64,000 bases of DNA from Echinometra lucunter. Lineage: Eukaryota; Echinodermata; Echinoidea; Camarodonta; Echinometridae. The stretch is taken from assembly GCA_029962745.1 (NCBI GenBank), contig CM057158.1, positions 10,241,780 through 10,305,779 of the forward strand, read 5' to 3'. The notes below the pieces were generated by a model. The model was not told where the DNA came from. It searched no databases and was given only the letters and a program-made list of their open reading frames with translations. How positions within the stretch are numbered: the first letter of the stretch is position 1; the number at the start of each line of letters is the position of its first letter. Position numbers and translations under genes: made by a program. This document shows positions 11,190 through 24,083 of the stretch, one piece after another.

Positions 11190-11778
11190 AAAGGAGAATG
11201 CAACCCAGGCATCAGTGTGCTCTTAGTGAATAAAGGTGACCAAGAAGAGTAAACAGGGAAAGTTTGAGCAAAATCGGACAATCTATTCAAGAGTTATGAA
11301 TTTTGAAAGTTTCAGTAAATCTCTATTATAGGATCCTTGAGTTGGCAACTTTGCCAGCATCTGTGATGTCATCGTGGACAACTCTCAATTCATTTTGTAC
11401 ATAATTTTTCCAAAAAAAATGATTTTGTATGAAATTTCAAGTCAGGAATCAACACAATTCTTCCCAAAATGCTTGCAGCATTGATATAGCCATGCCATAC
11501 TCAAACAATAAATTTAAAAAAAAAAATATTTTTCTTGAAAATAAAGAAAATGTTAAATTCTGTGTACAAAATGAATGGAGAGTTGTCCACGATGACATCC
11601 CAGATCCAGGCAAAGTTGCCAATTCAAGGATCCCCATAATAAGGATTTACTTAAACTTTCAAAGTTCATATCTCTTGAACAGATTGTCCGATTTTCCTCA
11701 AAGTACTTTCACTGTTTACTCTTCTTGTTCTTCTTCATTCACTGGAAGCACACTGATGTCTGGGTTGCATTCTCCTTT
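11190..11778. mobile_element. Foldback MITE with about 210-bp arms (family B)
   Basis: The left arm (11190-11400) begins AAAGGAGAATGCAACCC and ends CATTTTGTAC. The right arm (11564-11778) is its imperfect reverse complement, beginning GTACAAAATG and ending GGGTTGCATTCTCCTTT. The motif AAAATCGGACAATCT lies in each arm. The flanks allow a TA target duplication (TTTA|AAGG ... CCTT|TAAT), as in Tc1/mariner-type MITEs. No transposase. Confidence 0.85.
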
Positions 11779-11917
11779 AATTCTTTCTGCGGAACAAATT
11801 CCGTGGCTGGGTGTGAAATGCTACTCAATATCTGTCTTTTGCCGGAATTAGCACTAAACCGATCAATAGCATCATCCTTGCTCAGTCTCATGCACCCTTG
11901 TTTGATGGATCGGAAGG

Positions 11918-11990
11918 AGGGAATCGAACCCATTCTTTTTTTTTTCATTCTTTTTTTTTTCATAGCGCTGAAGGCGCCGCTGGGCTACTT
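11918..11990 (-). repeat. tRNA-derived SINE-like fragment
   Basis: On the minus strand an A-box-like TAGCCCAGCGGC (11976-11987) is followed, about 46 nt later, by a perfect B box GGTTCGATTCC (11920-11930). The anticodon region is replaced by two A-runs with GAATG, so it cannot fold as a functional tRNA. Best read as a tRNA-derived SINE or tRNA pseudogene. Confidence 0.45.
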
Positions 11991-11999
11991 TATTGAAAT

Positions 12000-14900
12000 A
12001 GGTACCATCTCACATAGAACTGCGCCATCGCACATGACGTTCACATTCTCACAACAATGGTGCCGCAGCCTTACTGACAAGCATGCACCGCTCGGCCCCG
12101 CCCACTGGTGTTTGGTATAAACTAATGATACCTTTGTTAACCTGTACCAGCACTCTTGAGGACTGCATAGGCTTTTATTTTGACACATGACGTGTTTGAC
12201 ATGCCGACCCGTCAGTAAAATTCATATGGCGTGAGTAAAGGAACGATTTGACAGCGAACTTATCCTGTTGATATCATGTCAAAATGTCAAATGGTGGAGA
12301 AGGGTATGCAATCACTCAAAGGGCTTTTCGGCACCTTAAAATGCGCATAGCATAAGGCTAATGAAACTTACGTGTTTACTTTTTATTTGCAAAAAGGGGT
12401 AAATAATTACCGCATTCCTATCAGGGATGTGTCTGTGAAGCACATGGGATATACCCTCATCGAAAAGACCAGATCGTAAAGCATGGAGGCGAATTGAAAG
12501 ACCAAGGAAAGAAACGTAATTATTTAGAATTACAATGACGCAAACAGATTAAAGTGTGACAGTGGCTAGCCTGTAAAGTACCGATCATGATAACCCAGCA
12601 ATTTAGTTGGTGCTTGCAGGGCGTTGGGGCACCGGTTTCTGACATTTTCGAACGGGAGTTTAAGAGGCCTCTAATTTTTTTCGCCATTAGTACAGAGGGG
12701 TGCCTCATACTCCCTGTAGCCGGAAGCACCAGAAAGTTGAGATTTGACAAGGATTGGGTAGGGGGCGGGGACATCAATGTATACTTAACAGCGATGGTGC
12801 CCCTTAAATTCTGCTCTCAGAGTTCGGGTGCGCCTGCCTGCGGCTACACCCTTTGCTGAAGAGAACCCCAACCCCTCCGTAAAAGATGTAAAAGCAGATG
12901 GAGGGACATATTCCTCCACACGTAGACGTCATTCCCTATGACAATTTTGTTACCGTCAAAAAGGTGAAAACGGGTCAGTTCGGAAATAGTAGATTAGCAT
13001 TCGATTTAGGAGGATGAGAGGGACCGTGGGGGAAAGGTTCGAAGACAGGTGAATAGCTGGTATAAGAGGATGCGCTTCTCCACCGTAGGGTGCCTTCGGA
13101 CATTGTGAATCAGCATAATGCCCTGGGTTAAAGGGACTTGAATGTATTTCAAGATTAAGAAATCAGAGCTGAAACAGTATATGTTAGAGCCATAGAGCGT
13201 AAAATCCACTAACATTTGAAATTCGAAGTAATAGAAACTACGTTAAATTATTTCATGCGTTAGTTCCAAAAAAGAATATTCCCTTCAACCATTCTTTTAG
13301 TATTGAATCATGAAGTCTAAATATGTGTTTCAAAGGTATGAGGGAACAAATTTCCATTCTAATGTAATTGTAATTGTCAAACTTTGATACCCATACGGAG
13401 TGGTCAGCCTAAATACATATTTAAACGAGGTTAATAGAAACATGAGGCATGATAGAAAAAACACACAGATAGATAGATAGATAGATAAAGAGAGAGAGAG
13501 AGGGGGGGGGGGGAGGAGGGGCGGTGTCATCGCAGGAGAAAGTCGCTATTTCTTGGTGATGCTCTCAGAATCAGATCTAATTGATAAACTTTTTTAACGA
13601 GCAAAATTTAAGTCAACATTTGGGGTTTGTGTTGACACACTGTGTAGTTCTATCTGTCAGCGCACCTGTAAAGATTTGGGGCAAATCTTGTATTACACCA
13701 TGTACATGGGGCTGCGGGATGAAGAACTAATCAACGTATGGCTAAAGATAGGATGACACTGAGTATCTACTAGGTTACTTTACACGCCGAGGATGTCGCA
13801 TCTCTTTACAATTCAAGAGTCTTTTTCCATAGGTTTTTTCCCTCTCACTGGGTGCTTTATGTACCAAACAAACTCGACAGATACGATGATTCATATAAAT
13901 CTTTTCACATTTTGAACTTGCAACATGTATTTTGGCCATGATGTAGATCTTAAAAAACAAATTCAACTTTTACAGCAAATTAAGTTGTTTTTCTTAGTTG
14001 AAGTGAATGCATGTCAAAGTGGTTGACCGAAATAAGTTATTGCCAGTAATACTGGTATTGCACATTTTCTATAAAGTAACCAGTCCTCAATTACAATATT
14101 CAGAGATGTATTTGATAGAATAATGACTTTCTAAATAACACAACACATGATATTAAAGCCTACTTCCTACTTCGTGTGTTGGATTTTCCTTTAAAGGCGT
14201 TAGCATTTTCTCCCATGTCAAATCAGAGAGGGATTGTGTTAAATTAGATGTTGAATGTAATTATTGAATTATTGATTTTATGATAGCTAATCTCGAAGGA
14301 CATTGTCATTAACATCACCATCCATAATCTCTTGTTGCATATATCAAACACGCCAGCCATTATTATGAGTAATGTGCATGTACATAGGATTTTGTTAATA
14401 GGGTCGGGGCTTTGGAAGTACAAACCCTTGCAGTGATGCCTACATTCATTCATCTCAGTTTCTGCATCAATGGTGCCCGTTGCCAGGCAACGACATGTAT
14501 CGTTGTTGTATTACAATAGTATTTCATCCGCGATGTCTGTGAATGAATCCATTAAAGAGAGGAGGGAGTATAGGGGGAAGAGAACGATTTCTCTCATGAG
14601 CAAAGTGCTAGAATAAATACCAGAAGCTGAAGTTACCTGTTACAGTGTCGCTATTAGTGAGATGAGAAGCTCGCATCTGTTACTTACTGATGGCATGTGG
14701 TGGGAGTCCCTATAAGCATATTCAGCATTGCATTGTTACAGTAATAAAGATTGTTCTAATAAAGCCTTCATTATCGTGCTTCATGTAGATCAAACTTTCG
14801 GGCAGATGACAACATCGTCGACGAAATGAGAACTGAATAGGCTACATGTAGGTCTATAGTTTTGAAGAATATGTTTGAAGAAAGTATCACTATAAAGACG

Positions 14901-15262
14901 TCCTTGCCTCCTATTTACCCATTTCAAATTTTAATTGTTTGGAAGTGACGCATTTTCTAAGTAATCCTACATACTGCGATTTAGAGATTTGCAACGTTGA
15001 AAATTATTTGGGGCAAAGATGCATTTCAGATTAAAAGTATTTGTACAATTAAAAAAAGCACACTGAATTTCGTCGACACTTCTGTTACTTAAAGGTATTG
15101 CACTCCACACGCTAGGTTATATCAACTCAACTACGACATTACTGCAGAGAGTAATACGTTAATTACTGTTGTGATGTGGGATCGGATGTACTGTAACAGA
15201 GCACAGAGACTCAATGTCAGTTATAGATACAGGTTTAACATTTATTCAGATGAATACATGTG
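12000..15262. other. Intronic DNA, no gene seen
   Basis: Contains (GATA)n-(GA)n-G-run at about 13467-13514. Small open frames (for example 12587-12859 +) have no recognisable similarity and no splice support. Confidence 0.6.
13467..13514. repeat. GATA / GA / poly-G compound simple repeat
   Basis: AGATAGATAGATAGATA, then AGAGAGAGAGAG, then about 13 G. Confidence 0.95.
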
Positions 15263-15405
15263 CAGGGGAGCGTTTCATGAAGAGTTATGTCGGTGAAAAT
15301 CACCGACAAATGTTATAAGCTACTGAAAATACTTGCATCTGATTGGCTGAAAGCAAATTAGTCGGTGAAAACCACCGACTAATTGTTTCATGAAAAGCCC
15401 CCCTG
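15263..15405. mobile_element. MITE, family A copy 2 (inverted, CAGGGG ends)
   Basis: The ends CAGGGGAGCGTTTCATGAAG and (reverse complement) CAGGGGGGCTTTTCATGAAA form the TIR. Internal palindromes GTCGGTGAAAATCACCGAC and GTCGGTGAAAACCACCGAC sit near each end. On the minus strand the centre reads GCTTTCAGCCAATCAGATG, the same core as the 5333 and 26853 copies, while the terminal sequences differ. No clear target duplication. Confidence 0.85.
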
Positions 15406-15468
15406 CTTGAAGATAGATAACAGTGATGAAAGGAAGTATAGAAGTCCGTCTGATGGTGACTGTACTCT

Positions 15469-15737
15469 CACTATGAACATGACGGACAAAGAAAGCGGAC
15501 AAAATAAACAACCCTTCATTCTACCCTTCACAATGGTTCTGGTAGTCAAAAGAGCATCCCCTCACTGCTATTGTCTAAAATATGTGGAACAGGTGCCACA
15601 TGCATATTCACCTGAAACTACATGATTAAACATAATAGCTGTGAAGGGATGTTCTTTTGACTACCAGAACCATTGTGAAGGGTAGAATGAGAGGTTGTTT
15701 ATTTTGTCCGCTTTCTTTGTCTGCCATGTTCATAGTG
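15469..15737. repeat. Near-perfect inverted repeat, 104-bp arms, 61-bp spacer
   Basis: The left arm 15469-15572 (CACTATGAACATG ... TGCTATT) is matched by the reverse complement 15634-15737 with only a handful of mismatches. Both arms contain ACCCTTCACAATGGTTCTGG. There is no obvious target duplication and no coding potential beyond mirrored frames. It would form a long hairpin in the SMPD3 pre-mRNA. Confidence 0.9.
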
Positions 15738-17045
15738 TCTGTTTATGTCTGGAATGTAGTCTGGAGGATTCTCTAAAACAATCTCCGCACAATCTAAAAA
15801 ATAATCTGACTGGTCCTGAAGTAGAATTAGTTAGGCCTATAATAAGTACACCCTTTACTGGGAGTTGGTCAACCTTGAGCAAAATGATCTTAAATATACA
15901 TCACAAAGTTTACTCATTATTCGGGGAGTGGGCCTGTTTTCTGGACGGAGTGATGTAGCGGTGTAGAAGACCATAATAAAATGACCAGTGCGTCATAGGT
16001 TTAGTAGGAAGTTAAACGAGTAATACTTCCTGAAGAAGAGTGAAATTTGAAAACGTTTAACTTCCTGGTTTGCTTTCTGTAGAAGTATTGATTAAGTATT
16101 AATAAATCATTTATATATCACAAAACACTGTTTTGTGTGGGTACAGCCCAGGGGTCATACAGATATGAATATACAAAGAGATACTTCATAATAATCAGAA
16201 CGATTTCCCGAAACAGGCATTTGAAAGCCTGGAAGGAGAAGGATAATGTGGAAAAGGAACGAAAGACACAAAGTGTGACAGTGTCGCTGAAAATGCTTCT
16301 TAGATCGTATTGCGTGAAACATTTCACGCGCTTTCACACATGGCGGAGAAATAAGCACTGAACAGGTTAAATAAATGCATAGACTCTATTTCATAGACAA
16401 CTAGAACTTTTTAGAATATTGCACAAAGCCAGATATCGGTTCCTATTCCGTTTCAGAATTTCAGAGCAGAATTTTGGTGCATTCTACTATAAAAATACGA
16501 TTTCTTAACTTTGCATAGAGGCATGCAGTACAAAAGGCGCCTTACAGGTATTAAATGGAGAAATATGCTATAAATATTCTTTCTTCAGGCGCAAAATGAA
16601 ATCGTAGATTACTTTCTATACTACTTACATGTCGTCCGAGGGTGCTTCAGCTCTTTACGAATGTATTTTCAGATTTGACACTGACATGATGACTATACAT
16701 TTTGAGGTGTGTGTGTGTGTGTGTATGTGTAAAACATCGACTTGTATTGATCTGAAACGCTCAAATGTCAGAGAAGATATGTTTCTGCCATGTTTTCCTA
16801 TTATCTTTTCTGGAGTGTCGCTCAAAAGTAGCTTGTGGACCCTTTGAAGAACTGTAGAGGATGATATATGATTCAAATAGATATACAACGTTAAGACAAT
16901 AAATGATTTTATTTAATTGGACATGAAAATTGATATATAGGGCGTTGAGTTGGGAAATGTTGGGAACTATAAGGACTATATCAAATACGCATGATAATGC
17001 ACACTTTAACTGTAAGATACAATGGATTATTTCTTGGTGTACATA
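15738..17045. other. Intronic DNA, no gene seen
   Basis: Only a short (GT)n at about 16708-16723 stands out. Confidence 0.6.
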
Positions 17046-17049
17046 TATA

Positions 17050-17538
17050 TAAGAATCAGAGTTGGTAGTAGAATGCCATTAAAAATAAAATCATAGATTT
17101 TTAAAGAAAACGGAGCATAACTCTCAAAAATGAAAGGCGAAGTCACACTCTTCGTCAGTGCCCACGGTGTGACAAAAAGATGTAAATCAAAATCCGTTTC
17201 TGAAACAGACGAAAAAACACGTCTGTTCATGGGCAGATTGTGAAACTCACATTTCAAAAGAAATCAACGCGCTGAAGATGGAGATGGCGCGAAGTAAATA
17301 ACGCATCCCAAGACGCGTTATCATGACTGCAAGATGACAATGGCGAATCTCCGGCTCCAAAACAAGAAAATCTGAAACGGACCTCACCGCCAACAGTCAT
17401 AAAGTAGCAGTAAAAGTACCTAAATAGAATTGAAAATTAGTCTGCTTGGCATCTAGATAATACAAGAATCAGAGTTGGTAGTAGAGTGCCATTAAAAAAT
17501 AAAATCATAGATTTTAAAAGAAACGAAGCATAGAATGA

Positions 17539-17569
<31 letters not shown>

Positions 17570-17645
17570 GGAATCAGAGTTGGTGGTAGAATGCCCTAAA
17601 AAATAAAATCATAGATTTTAAAAGAAAACGGAGCATATATATATA
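17050..17645. repeat. Three dispersed copies of a ~70-bp unit with (AT)n
   Basis: The unit GAATCAGAGTTGGTAGTAGA ... AAAATCATAGATTTT ... CGGAGCATA occurs at about 17052-17119, 17464-17533 and 17571-17637. An (AT)n tract separates copies 2 and 3, and further AT-rich sequence follows copy 3. Between copies 1 and 2 is a 340-bp segment with higher GC that looks like decayed coding sequence. Confidence 0.8.
17120..17420 (+). pseudogene. Decayed coding-like segment, possible LINE ORF1 relic
   Basis: In one + frame it reads RQCPRCDKKM and then a stop. In another it reads HVCSWADCETHISKEINALKM. The paired Cys motif followed by a charged helix-like stretch is reminiscent of zinc-finger ORF1 proteins of non-LTR elements, but frames are broken by stops and at least one frameshift. 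The assignment is a guess. Confidence 0.2.
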
Positions 17646-19566
17646 TGTATATGTATATTTATATATATATATTCATTCATTCATTCTTATGCATATGCTT
17701 ACTATGTTCAGTACGGACTGTCACCCAATCAAGCCAGGCTTAAGACTAATTAACTACATTATCTGATCATTATGCTGCATTCACTTCGTAAATTTCATTT
17801 GAAAAAGACTATAATAAATCAATCAGTCAAATCAAATAAATCAAAATACAATGGAAATGTAAGAGTTGACTGCTGTTGTAACCGGTGTACAAATACATTC
17901 ATATTTCACTATAAGTGAACTTAGTGAAATCTAACTTATTCTAAAGTAATGCAGACAGGGAAGTGCCTATAAATGGTTCAAGTTAATATGTTTCAGTATT
18001 ACTCATTATCTCATTTCTCAGAGGTAAAATGGAAAAATTGATATAATGTTCCCGACACATGCTCTTCGCTGTTCCAAAAACAAAATGATAATTCAGTTTT
18101 GTTTCATATGGATACTTATAAAAGCCTTTTCCTTTTTTTTCCTTTCCCGATAAACGACCCCCATGATCTTATCATTTAAAATCCTCCTCGGATGGCATAT
18201 AAGTATCAAAACCACTAAGATGGAAATGATTGAATAATCGAAGCTTGCTTTTCCAGCTTGATTACATTCTAATCCAAGTCTTAAATCACCTCGAGAAAGT
18301 GGGACATGTTTGTATATGTACTCATTTAGATGAATGTGCTCTATCAAAGCAAGTAATGATGCTCATGATGTCGAGGGAAATCAGAGTAAATTAAAATCGC
18401 GATCTATGTTTATATTGAACTCTTTCAATCAATTACATCTCTCGTAGTCATTCTGAGACGGAGGATTTCTTGGCAAAGGGGAGGAAAGAGGAGATGAGGC
18501 AGTGGTATAAAATATGGGAAATATGATAGGGATTCGATGGAGAGAGAGAGAGAGAGGGGGGGGGAGATGTAGAGAGGGGGGAGAGAGAGAGAGAGAGAGG
18601 GAGGGGAGGGGTGAGACTGTGAGAGATGCCAATTAGAATTAAATGGATTGTGACACACAAGGAGGAGGGCAGGATATATGAAGAAAACAGAACACGCAAA
18701 GAAAATATCAGGATATAAAAATGATATAGGAGTTCAATCAAATAAAATAAAAGTGGACCAAATTCCAGAGAACTGAAATCAGACACGATTCAAGGTAATG
18801 TGCAGACTTTGAAACGGAGGGTTAAAGGCATTGGCTAACTTTGTGAGCAGCTCATTTAAAAAATTCTGAAACTAAGATGAAACATGTGTATTAGTACTTG
18901 TATTTGTACTCAGAAACCCTGAAACCAACGATAATTTGAAATGAAAAAACAGTCAATAAGATGGAAATGCTGATTTTATTAGTGTTGGTCTCACAAGACA
19001 CTTTAGCTAGAGGAGCATTTTCAACCAATTCAAATAAAAACCGTTGGCTGCACCTCTCTCCCTGTACTATACATGATATGCATACACACACATACACACA
19101 CCACCGTACTGTACATGTACATGATATGCATACACATACACTGTGCAGGTGAACTCTGTGCACATGTCCCGTCTGTGCAACCGACCACTATATTTTCTTC
19201 AAACATTGGTTTACATTTTTAATATTTAAAAATACTTACTGTCGACATTATACTTTGAAACTTTCAGACAGGTATTTTAAAAATATAACCTTTGTGTTTA
19301 TACCATTGTCAAGTAGCAAAATAAGATTTTTTTTTTAATTCTCAAAATGTTAGCCTTTTACTTTAACTGAATTCAGAACGAATGAAAAGGTTAGACTTTC
19401 AGATGTATAAGGTATGGATTAATTTGAAGTGACGTATTATCTGTAATAAACAAACGGAGTATCAGCGGTGCTATGGATAATGAAAGCAATACTGTTTGAG
19501 ATTATCCGAGGGAGGAAATTAGGTATTGGACATGCAAAAAGTATGATATTCAAGATAAAAAGGAGG

Positions 19567-19597
<31 letters not shown>

Positions 19598-20900
19598 AGA
19601 GTGAGCATGTTTGAAAGAAAAACATTGAAAACATAAAGCAAGAGAGGTCGAGAAATAATAGACAGCTGAATAGGGTAGCTGAAAGAGTGAAGGAAGAAGA
19701 GGAGGAAAAGGAGGAGAAGAAGAGGAGAAGGAAGCAGAAGGAGAAGAAGAAGAAGGAAAAGACGAAGAAGAATGAGAAGATAGAGGAGAGAGAGAGAGAG
19801 AGAGAGAAGGAAATACACTGTAAAGGGGGAAATGACATCTAAAGTGAACTTTCTTTTGGGATCTCTTCCGAGGAATTTATAAACATTCAGGAGAGATAAT
19901 CAAGACTTGTCCTTTCTGTTAGTGTCATCCAAAAATGCCCTCTTGATTGGCGACACTCAACATGCTCAATCACCGACGAACATAAATTGTATGGTGGGAA
20001 TGTTCTAGTTTTTCATGCCTTAGTTTGGTTGGGGAATTGTTGGCGGGGGGGGGGGGGGTAGTAGTATACACTGCACTGGAATATAATCATTATAAACACA
20101 AACATAGACGTAATTTCGAAATAATCAATTACCAATTCACTTTTTATTCATAAAATTGGTTGACTCAGTGTTAAAGAAGAGTTGTAAAATTACAATAATC
20201 AAACAACATTTCGCAGATTGTTTGGCGAAATAGTTTAGAATATGTTGGACATCGTAACATGAAAATACCTGTTGAAGGTATTTATTGAAGTCCTCGTGGA
20301 TGTTCAGGCATTATTATCAGGAAATCAATTACAGGATATAGTTTGGGAGAGGGAAGGAAAAATATCGAGACAAATTAAAAGACGGGGGCACGTTTGACAG
20401 ATAGAAAGAAAAAAACAGAAAAATAAAGAGACACGGAAAATTAACATTGAGGGAACTGGAATAGCTAATGAAATTGCCCAGAGTAGCCTCCAATCCCATT
20501 TGTTTAAATTTCTTAATCAGGAAAGCCAAGAACGTTTACGATGACGCGAATCTATAATGGGTGAGATAGATCAAATCTCATCCATACCCCTTAAACCCCG
20601 AAAGAAATGAATCAGGCATGGGTTTATTTAGACAGTTATAGACAAGCACGATCCTCGCATATCTACAAGGTTTCAATCTTTTAGAGCAAGATTAGAACAT
20701 TAAACAAATATGAAGTGGAAATAATCATGGAGATCCAGCCCCTGTAGATATATGATAATGCTATATCTCTTCCACCCTTGTCAAAAAGTCTTTACGAATA
20801 GGAGTTAGGCTTCAAATAAATTGATTAAAGTTAGCTGCAATCAAATCAAAGCTAGAGAGACGAGATTATTCTTAAGTGTGACCCTTCGAAAAAAAATCGA
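17646..20900. other. Intronic DNA rich in GA tracts, no gene seen
   Basis: Contains purine tracts at 18541-18610, 19560-19590 and 19680-19810, CA/TG-rich DNA at 19080-19140, and a G-run at about 20043-20058. Open frames on the minus strand here are translations of the polypyrimidine complement. Confidence 0.65.
18541..18610. repeat. GA / poly-G tract
   Basis: (GA)n blocks interrupted by two G-runs. Confidence 0.9.
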
Positions 20901-22300
20901 TGTTGGTCTCTGTTGATTTTTTTTTACCATGCAAGGTAAATCGTCGATAAGTTACCCCTCCCCAAACCAATTTTCGTTACCCCTTACTCCCTTTGCCTTT
21001 AACCACTTCCATTTTGGACGATACTGTCATCGTCGTTCCATTGCACTCGGTGATCGTAAATTGTGCAAAAAGACTTATATTCGGTTAGCACTACATTCAA
21101 GAACCCGCTACGTCCCTTCAAATCGGCCATCCGTCGTAGTGCTCATCTTCGACGGAAACGTTTGCAACCCTAATCAAATTCCTTCCCCCATAGTTTACAT
21201 CTCGAGTGCATTTCCCTTCACAGTTAAAGGACTGTCCACACTGCCATGAGATGATTGGTCGTGTTCTTTACGTTGTACGCGTACGTCATTTTTTTGTCGA
21301 TTTTGATGTGTGCTATGAATGATTTGATAAACATTATAGAACCATGAAAACTTGCCCTGACCCACACGTCAAGAAACAAGCGATGTCACCCACAGGCTTA
21401 TACTTTCAATACATTTTTCGTGGCAGTAGAAACCAAGCCTTGTTGTGGCAATATACATCTATCTAAAGGTGATCTTTAGACCTTCAATGTCGTTCAAAAT
21501 ATTCCTGCGATGTACCCAAAGGCAATGCATCGGAAAAACGCGGGAGACATTAAACGGTCAGTAAAACCCTCGGCACTGATAATCAAATAACCGTGACATG
21601 GACATTTTAATCGTGACGAAATGCGTGTATAGATCGCGAGTGTTTCTACGTATGATTAATGCATACTCATAGACCGATGTCTAATGGAAAATATGAACGG
21701 ACAAAATGGCGTCAAAGCTTGTACACCATTAAGACAATAGACAGCCAGGCGCCTCGAAACCATTTCTCGGACACAAATTTTGTCCTTGTATATTTCAGTA
21801 CGTCACTTGACAATGAAGTTTAACTTAGCGGATAAGAGCATCGAAGAAGTATCTCGCTTCGACAATCACAAATCACTTGACTTTAGGCTTTCCTGACTGC
21901 AGCAGAAACAGGACTGTACTCCTATAATCTTAGTCGATGATTTTAAAGAGTACATACACCCATGGAATTACAAGAAGATATTCTGAGGAAAAAAAATCCT
22001 TGCTCGTTTTTCTAAAATGCGTGCTACTGCAAAACGTCCGTAATTTCCATCTTTCATGTTTTCAATCGAAGTGAACGTAATGTTTACCGACAATCTAAAT
22101 CACGGTATCGATCTTTGGCGCCGATATCTGTAACTGGAGCAACTGACGGACTGAATGATCGGATAAGAAGTGCAAAATTGGTTTTTTTTTTTCATCGTGA
22201 TGTTCATCATAACAGTATCTATTTGAAACGAAATTAGATGTCATAAATCTAGGCTCCAGCGTGGAGTCTGTTTCCTTTTATTTTCTGAGCGTGCTTAATT
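20900..22300. other. CpG-dense intronic segment
   Basis: CpG is plainly more frequent here than elsewhere in the intron (for example TTACGTTGTACGCGTACGTC at 21268-21287; by eye about 25 CpG in 20941-21300). A 106-codon open frame at 20929-21249 has no recognisable domain. It could be an unmethylated regulatory element, an alternative promoter, or a young transposon insertion without visible ends. Confidence 0.35.
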
Positions 22301-23317
22301 TAAATTTTCACTGGCTAGCGTTTATATGCAATCGAATTTTTAAATGACATTTATGTTTTGGAGCCATCAAGACCTATCCAAATCCACTTATCATTTTAAA
22401 AAAATATTTTTGTTTAAGTCATTTTCTACAATGTGCTAAGTAATATTCGAAATAATGGCCAATTAGATAAAACTGAAAATTTGAAAACTCTAACTTTATA
22501 CACCGTTTTACAATTCCCTCACCTTCCATTCTGATCAAAGGAAAAAAAAGTTCGAGATAGGGGGGGGGGGAGAGAGAGAGAAAAGTTTAATGTATTTCAT
22601 AATGATTCTAAATTAGCGAACATTTTCAATTCTATAAGTATTTTCATATTCAATTTGCAGGAGTTTGTTAATTCTCTTCTTGGTAAAATGGTCTTAAAAC
22701 CATTTCCTTTAAAATGTAGAAATTTGTAGGAGACAGCTATGGCTGCGTCATGTAAAAAAAAGTTGTAGCAAAAAACAAACAACAAACAAACAAACAAAAA
22801 CTTTATACCTTGTAGCCCAAATGTGTTCGTATGCACAAAATCTTAAACACTGATTTCTAACCCTGCAGGAAATATTTGCACTTACCCTTTAAGTTATTCT
22901 CGGGTAATAGTAGAATCTGAATATCGTATGCAAATTAAAGAAAGCACTTTGTTTAATTGGAAAGAATCGGATATCCTTATTACAGTCTGGCGCCTCCCGT
23001 GACACCAATATACAAATTGCTCTTCCTACAATTTTGATAGAATAAATTGTTGGGTTGTTCACTGTTAATGAGCCGTGTAGTTACAGTTTTCTGAGTATAT
23101 AAGGTGAAGATTCAACTAGCAAATCCTGTATGATGTGGGTTGGACTGACTGTGCTATCCATTTACAAAACACAGTCAGCTAACAAAAAATACTACATGTA
23201 CTTAGACTGATCAATTTGCCAATAACTCAATGCTCACGTCTGTAAAGGAAATGTATGGCGTCTCTTGCTATGGATTACATGTACATGGTATACTCTATTT
23301 AAAGATGTTATGCTGAT

Positions 23318-23510
23318 CATGTATTCAAGATTAACTGCTATTTTTTAATGATCATACTATACATCTACATACATGTATTTAATCATTATTGATATACATT
23401 GTATATACCCTATTTCACAATGCTTCAAGACGTCATGTATTCAAGATTAACTGCAATTTCTCAATCATCATACATACATTTCTATACATGTATCTAATCA
23501 TTATTTTCGT
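23318..23510. repeat. Degenerate direct repeat, ~116-bp period
   Basis: CATGTATTCAAGATTAACTG starts at 23318 and again at 23434. The following sequence (ATCATAC...CATGTAT.TAATCATTATT) is also shared with small differences. Confidence 0.75.
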
Positions 23511-23519
23511 GATTTCTGT

Positions 23520-24039
23520 TTGATTTATCGTTTACAGAAACGGTTGTACGAGATAATCTGTAACATCTTTTTGTCAATGTTTCAAAAATCAACAGTAAAG
23601 ATAATTACAAAGACGCATGCACCGCCAAAATTATCGATTAACATTTTAAATGAAAGTGAATGGAAATAACAGTATTAACATTATGAGAACTTTATAACCG
23701 ACGAGAGAAAACAAATACAGAGAGAGAAAGAGATGTTCCTTCGAATATTTAAATCTTGTATACATCATATATCATATATGATTTAAGGATGATTTCTTAC
23801 TTCAAGTAACTTTTACCTTTGTGATTATGATTGAAATTGAGCGATTTATTTAGACTTGCTTTATATACTTGTACAGGTCCTTAGACAGCTAGTGGCTCTA
23901 AAACATTTTTTTTTTCACTCTCTTCTTTTCTTCTTCCTCCCCCTTGACCGGCTATCATCTAACCTCTCGCTCTCTCTCTCTATTTCCTTTTCTCCCACCA
24001 CTCCTCCACGACATCTTGCATTCATCATTTTATCTTGCA

Positions 24040-24083
<44 letters not shown>

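Noticed and set aside
18425..18786. Overlapping minus-strand Pro/Ser/Leu frames
   Set aside because: Low-complexity translations of a purine tract.
19437..19838. Long minus-strand open frames of Ser/Leu/Phe
   Set aside because: They translate the complement of a GA-rich tract and have no complexity beyond the repeat.
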